This document shows positions 5,585-8,129 of a stretch of DNA of 8,129 bases, one piece after another. A program made the translations under genes and the position numbers. The stretch is from CBDULX01 sp048550535. GTDB lineage: Bacteria > Pseudomonadota > Gammaproteobacteria > SZUA-229. The stretch lies in NCBI GenBank assembly GCA_048550535.1, contig JBLYYN010000177.1, forward strand, positions 1 to 8,129. Direction: 5' to 3'. Position 1 is the stretch's first letter, and the number at the start of each line of letters is the position of its first letter. Below the pieces are notes generated by a model. The model made no database searches. It was not told where the DNA came from and saw nothing but the letters and a program-made list of their open reading frames with translations.

Positions 5585-6337
5585 TCATCCCTGGTCATGA
5601 ATGGCGCAACTACCTTTAAATTCATCCGGTACATTGTCTGGACAGATTCCACACAGCTCATTGCCGGGTACAGCAAAATCTATTTTTCGCGGATAAGGTA
5701 AATCAAGTCCGTCCATTATCTTAATGAACTCCTGCTTGCTTATACCGCCACCCAGCCTTGGGTTACGTACCTTTTCCTGTGCCACAGACGTGATAAACCG
5801 TCCTTCATAATCGTGACCAGGATATACCAGCGTTTCGTCAGGTAAAGAGAAAATTTTATTATGAATACTATTATAAAGAACCTCTGCACTACCGGATTGA
5901 AAATCGGTCCGACCACAGGCTTCAATCAATAAAGCATCGCCTGTAAACAGTAACTTCAGTATCGGGGTATCTATTAGATAGGCATGGTGATGATCGGTAT
6001 GTCCCGGTGTAAACAGTGGGTTGAGCTCGATATTGCCAATTCTGAATGCCTCACCTTCCTTGATACCGATATCAATACAGGAAGATTTCACCATGGCAGG
6101 ATAAGCAATTTTGCAACCTGTTTTGGCTTTCAGTAACCTGGCACCGGTCAAGTGGTCGGCATGAACATGTGTTTCCAATGTAGCGGTAAGCGTCAGATCC
6201 ATGTCTTTTAAAACCTGTAAATCGCGTTCGACCGTTTCTCGCACCGGATCAATCAAAATAGCAGTACCCGAATCGCTGTCTGCTATCAGATAGGTGAAGG
6301 TGGATGAATCTGCTTCAAATAGTTGTTTAAATATCAT
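5585..6337 (-). CDS. ETHE1-like persulfide dioxygenase (metallo-beta-lactamase fold)
   Basis: Enzymes of this type oxidise glutathione persulfide to sulfite with a mononuclear iron, removing reactive sulfur in the cytosol. The 250-residue protein has the fold's HVHADH motif (57-62) and the three iron ligands expected for ETHE1: H57 or its neighbour in that motif, H113 in PGHT, and D134 in FTGD. H175 in YPGHDYEGR and the family mark CGRTDFQ (141-147) are also present. The body ends near residue 226; the remaining 24 residues form a tail with C229, C232 and C244 that I do not know from typical members. No rhodanese or sulfide:quinone reductase gene lies beside it here. No strong ribosome binding site precedes the ATG. 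A glyoxalase II role is less likely given the CGRTDFQ mark. Confidence 0.88.
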   Translation of the reverse strand: MIFKQLFEADSSTFTYLIADSDSGTAILIDPVRETVERDLQVLKDMDLTLTATLETHVHADHLTGARLLKAKTGCKIAYPAMVKSSCIDIGIKEGEAFRIGNIELNPLFTPGHTDHHHAYLIDTPILKLLFTGDALLIEACGRTDFQSGSAEVLYNSIHNKIFSLPDETLVYPGHDYEGRFITSVAQEKVRNPRLGGGISKQEFIKIMDGLDLPYPRKIDFAVPGNELCGICPDNVPDEFKGSCAIHDQG

Positions 6338-6372
6338 TAGAATTTATATCCCGGTTTGTTTAGTTTTTTACT

Positions 6373-6471
6373 GCCTAATGATTATCATCATCGGTTGACG
6401 AAAGTGGCGCGTATTTTTGCATCGCAAAAATCGTGACGCTTTTGGCAATCCGCTGGATGCGTTTGTTACGT
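6373..6471 (-). other. Integron attC recombination site, VCR-like
   Basis: Read on the minus strand, ACGTAAC (6471-6465) starts the site and ATTAGGC (6379-6373) ends it, close to RYYYAAC and GTTRRRY. The 99 bp fold as an attC: 6452-6432 pairs with 6392-6411 at 15 of 20 positions with one extra A, and a perfect 8-bp stem with a 3-base loop closes the tip (6413-6431). The words AACAAACGCATC and GATTGCCAAAAGCGT are typical of VCR-type attC sites as I remember them. The stop codon of the SseB-like gene is inside the first box, as is usual for cassettes. Confidence 0.8.
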
Positions 6472-7179
6472 GTTGCTTGATTCATTTTCCCAACCTAAAG
6501 CAGGCCCTTTGTGTAGACCACCCGTGATAAGAATAATTTCAATGTCTTCTTGAGAAGGCAAGTGATCGGCATGCTCAGCCCACTTCTCCATAACGTATTG
6601 TTCCCACCATACCTCTGGGTCTAACTGATTTACCTTTCCGTCATAGACATTTTCGAATTTGTAGCCTTCAGATTTAAGGTCGTTAGCAGCTTTAATGAGT
6701 GCTTCTTCATAATTTTTGGCTGCTACATAATAATTAAGCACAGCACCTTTCCATTTTTTAGGCATTTCCATGTTCGTGCCCCTTGAAACGACTATAGGGC
6801 ATTCAAATAATAAATTTGACTCACTAAAAAGCGGTTGTGATTTTTCCTTAACGCTCTGAAGTGAAGTGTGAGAACAGGAATTTGAAAACATGACGTCCAT
6901 TGGAGATATACCGGCACACTGATTAGCTATTTCTTTGCCTAATTCGTGAGACGATTCAGATGCGTCTATGATAAGCGCAATACGATATTTATCCTCACCT
7001 TTATACTTTAGCTTTGAGAAATATGCATTTTTAACCTGTGAAAATGACCGAAGAATCTTACCCACTTCAAATCTTAATGCACTGACTCCATTTTCCTCGA
7101 TATCACCGAGAAACTCCATGTCTGCAACACTAGCTTTAAGCTGTTCAGGCGTTTTCTTTCCAAACAATTTTCCTAGCAT
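6466..7179 (-). CDS. SseB-like C-terminal-domain protein, cassette gene of unknown function
   Basis: The protein has 237 residues and no signal peptide or membrane segment. Residues 30-115 resemble the SseB C-terminal domain, best seen in RIALIIDASESSHELG and CAGISPMDVMF. SseB affects serine sensitivity in E. coli by an unclear mechanism, and related domains occur in toxin-immunity settings. Residues 125-222 form a second region that I cannot name, with an aromatic/acidic stretch WWEQYVMEKW (191-200) and the conserved-looking end ITGGLHKGPALGWE (218-231). Start: ATG with GGAGA six bases upstream, much like the leader of the NYN nuclease gene (GGAGAACT in both). The stop codon lies in the attC site, marking it as an integron cassette gene. 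A/T-rich compared with the core genes. Confidence 0.7.
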   Translation of the reverse strand: MLGKLFGKKTPEQLKASVADMEFLGDIEENGVSALRFEVGKILRSFSQVKNAYFSKLKYKGEDKYRIALIIDASESSHELGKEIANQCAGISPMDVMFSNSCSHTSLQSVKEKSQPLFSESNLLFECPIVVSRGTNMEMPKKWKGAVLNYYVAAKNYEEALIKAANDLKSEGYKFENVYDGKVNQLDPEVWWEQYVMEKWAEHADHLPSQEDIEIILITGGLHKGPALGWENESSNT

Positions 7180-7202
7180 CTAGTTCTCCAAAGACACGTA
7201 AA

Positions 7203-7232
7203 ATATTACATGGACGCATATTACATGAACAC
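7203..7232 (+). repeat. Tandem 15-mer pair
   Basis: ATATTACATGGACGC (7203-7217) and ATATTACATGAACAC (7218-7232) adjoin and agree at 13 of 15 bases. A third related word, CTAACATGGATGTCC, follows at 7244-7258. The pair sits just upstream of the SseB-like gene's ribosome binding site. Confidence 0.65.
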
Positions 7233-7241
7233 CCATCCTAG

Positions 7242-7483
7242 CACTAACATGGATGTCCTATTTATTTTCTATTTATTTTCGATATCAACCTGTTTTTTGA
7301 TCGGTTAATACAACACTGTGCCTTGAATATGTAGCAAAAGCCGATATTAGTCATTTAGTCAATATTTTTTCCCGTGTTGCCCTCACAAAATCTTATAGAT
7401 AATGAAAACCCAATAAAAATTGTTTTCAAATCTTTAGTTGGCTAGTTTTTTTCAATCCACTAACATGGATGTCCTATTTATTT
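7242..7483 (+). repeat. A/T-rich spacer bracketed by a perfect 26-bp direct repeat
   Basis: Positions 7242-7267 and 7458-7483 are identical (CACTAACATGGATGTCC... then TATTTATTT), 216 bases apart from start to start. An 11-mer CTATTTATTTT is tandemly repeated at 7258-7279. No reading frame of note occurs in the 321 bases between the SseB-like gene and the lipoprotein gene. The outer edges AAATATTAC (7201-7209) and GTTATATTT (7492-7500) are near-inverse, so this may be a decayed or interrupted attC, but no stem joins the inner parts. Confidence 0.7.
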
Positions 7484-7500
7484 AGCTGCTTGTTATATTT

Positions 7501-8022
7501 TTATTCTTTGCATTTAGCATAGCCTTGTATGAAGTGAATTGGATCGTTGTCATAGAGAATTTTAGTTAATGGCTTGTCAATTAACTCGACAATAGCAGCT
7601 GGTGCAATACCATAATTATCTTGTAGATGCTTGCGTCCTTTATCAGACATGTTGCTCTGGCTATTATCTTCTGTTGCCTTATTAGAATAATTTCCAGTAT
7701 ATGAGAATTTAACATCATATGGAGGACCATTCAGCGAAGGATCCATTTCTTGAATTGTGCTTCCGTTTAAATTCCACTCGGTGTAAACATGGTAATTGTT
7801 TAACCCAAGACACAATTCTGAAGCTCGTCTATGCCAATATGATACGATTGCTTTTCTTTGTGTACCTGCTTTGGCATAAAAAGCTATATGATATATATCA
7901 TTCTCGTTTAATGTATCCACATATCCACCTGAACTTCCTTTCTCTTTTTTAAAGTAGGCTTGATTACTACAAGCCATAAGGAACAAGGATAAAGTTGGTA
8001 CATAAAGATATTTAGAAATCAT
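7501..8022 (-). CDS. Small outer-membrane lipoprotein, CC0125/CC1285-like
   Basis: The 173-residue protein starts with a short lipoprotein signal peptide ending in the lipobox LMAC, with C18 as the lipidated cysteine and serine after it, which favours the outer membrane. From about residue 33 it reads GGYVDTLNENDIYHIAFYAKAG and then YWHRRASELC (62-71), a pattern resembling the CC0125/CC1285 family, where a strand with F-x-x-N/K-x-x-T precedes an RAAEL helix. Function of that family is unknown. Cysteines 70 and 171 could form a disulfide. ATG at 8022 is chosen over a TTG one codon earlier because AAGGA stands at good spacing. It lies on the cassette side of the attC at 6373-6471 and follows a possible short coding end at 8041. 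Confidence 0.75.
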   Translation of the reverse strand: MISKYLYVPTLSLFLMACSNQAYFKKEKGSSGGYVDTLNENDIYHIAFYAKAGTQRKAIVSYWHRRASELCLGLNNYHVYTEWNLNGSTIQEMDPSLNGPPYDVKFSYTGNYSNKATEDNSQSNMSDKGRKHLQDNYGIAPAAIVELIDKPLTKILYDNDPIHFIQGYAKCKE

Positions 8023-8040
8023 CAATTATTTCCTTACTAA

Positions 8041-8129
8041 CTAGGCCGCAGCAAAGGATACACAATCATTTCTGAAGAATGACTTAATCAACGTTCTATT
8101 TTCTTTCATTGATTGTAAATCAGAAACCA
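8041..8129 (-). CDS. Possible 3' end of a gene entering from the right edge
   Basis: One minus-strand frame is open from the window edge (first full codon at 8127) to TAG at 8043-8041, giving 28 residues that end SFFRNDCVSFAAA. The stop lies 18 bases before the lipoprotein start, so the two could be co-transcribed. The stretch is too short to recognise and an open frame of this length can occur by chance. Confidence 0.3.
   Translation of the reverse strand, partial: VSDLQSMKENRTLIKSFFRNDCVSFAAA

Noticed and set aside
5411..5701. Plus-strand frame overlapping the protease stop codon
   Set aside because: It crosses the inverted repeat and then runs antisense into the dioxygenase gene.
7203..7483. 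CRISPR array or toxin-antitoxin pair in the spacer
   Set aside because: Only two 26-bp copies, unequal short tandem words, and no small gene pair.
7201..7500. A full attC between the lipoprotein and SseB-like genes
   Set aside because: Outer words are near-inverse but the length is too great and the inner arms do not pair.
6968..7952. Plus-strand frames opposite the SseB-like and lipoprotein genes
   Set aside because: They are antisense to genes with clear starts and protein features.

Overview
The window reads as a gammaproteobacterial chromosome segment with two blocks of accessory DNA around a metabolic core. The assignment is tentative: it rests on the general look of the proteins, the dispersed palindromic repeats and the cassette-type recombination sites. 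No rRNA, tRNA, integrase or CRISPR array is visible. Every gene except the membrane-anchored aspartic protease is on the minus strand.

Left accessory block (1-1708): a LabA-type NYN nuclease with a C-terminal OST-HTH/LOTUS domain, and a class I SAM-dependent methyltransferase. The methyltransferase stop codon lies inside GCCTAAC, the consensus outer box of an integron attC site. It is followed by an inverted repeat with two bulged adenines and then immediately by the nuclease gene, which is a cassette-like layout. A GC-rich hairpin after the nuclease may be part of another attC. The block ends at the decayed right end of an IS, probably IS1182 family, with the last 26 codons of its transposase and a terminal-repeat-like sequence.

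Core (about 1945-6372): a hairpin-rich noncoding stretch; transaldolase (pentose phosphate pathway); 750 bp with an intrinsic terminator-like hairpin, a REP/MITE-like element and a repeat also found downstream of transaldolase; a membrane-anchored protein with a helical repeat region and a retropepsin-like protease domain; a convergent intergenic inverted repeat; and an ETHE1-type persulfide dioxygenase with a cysteine-containing tail.

Right accessory block (6373-8129): a well-supported VCR-like attC site overlapping the stop codon of an SseB-like protein gene, then 320 bp of A/T-rich DNA with a perfect 26-bp direct repeat and small tandem repeats, a small lipoprotein, and the possible end of a further gene at the window edge. 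The same orientation and attC-type ends on both sides suggest integron cassettes, either a cluster of attC sites lacking a nearby integrase or parts of a larger array. The core genes do not look like cassettes. The main biological interest is this cassette setting and its cargo; I see no complete, demonstrable new system.
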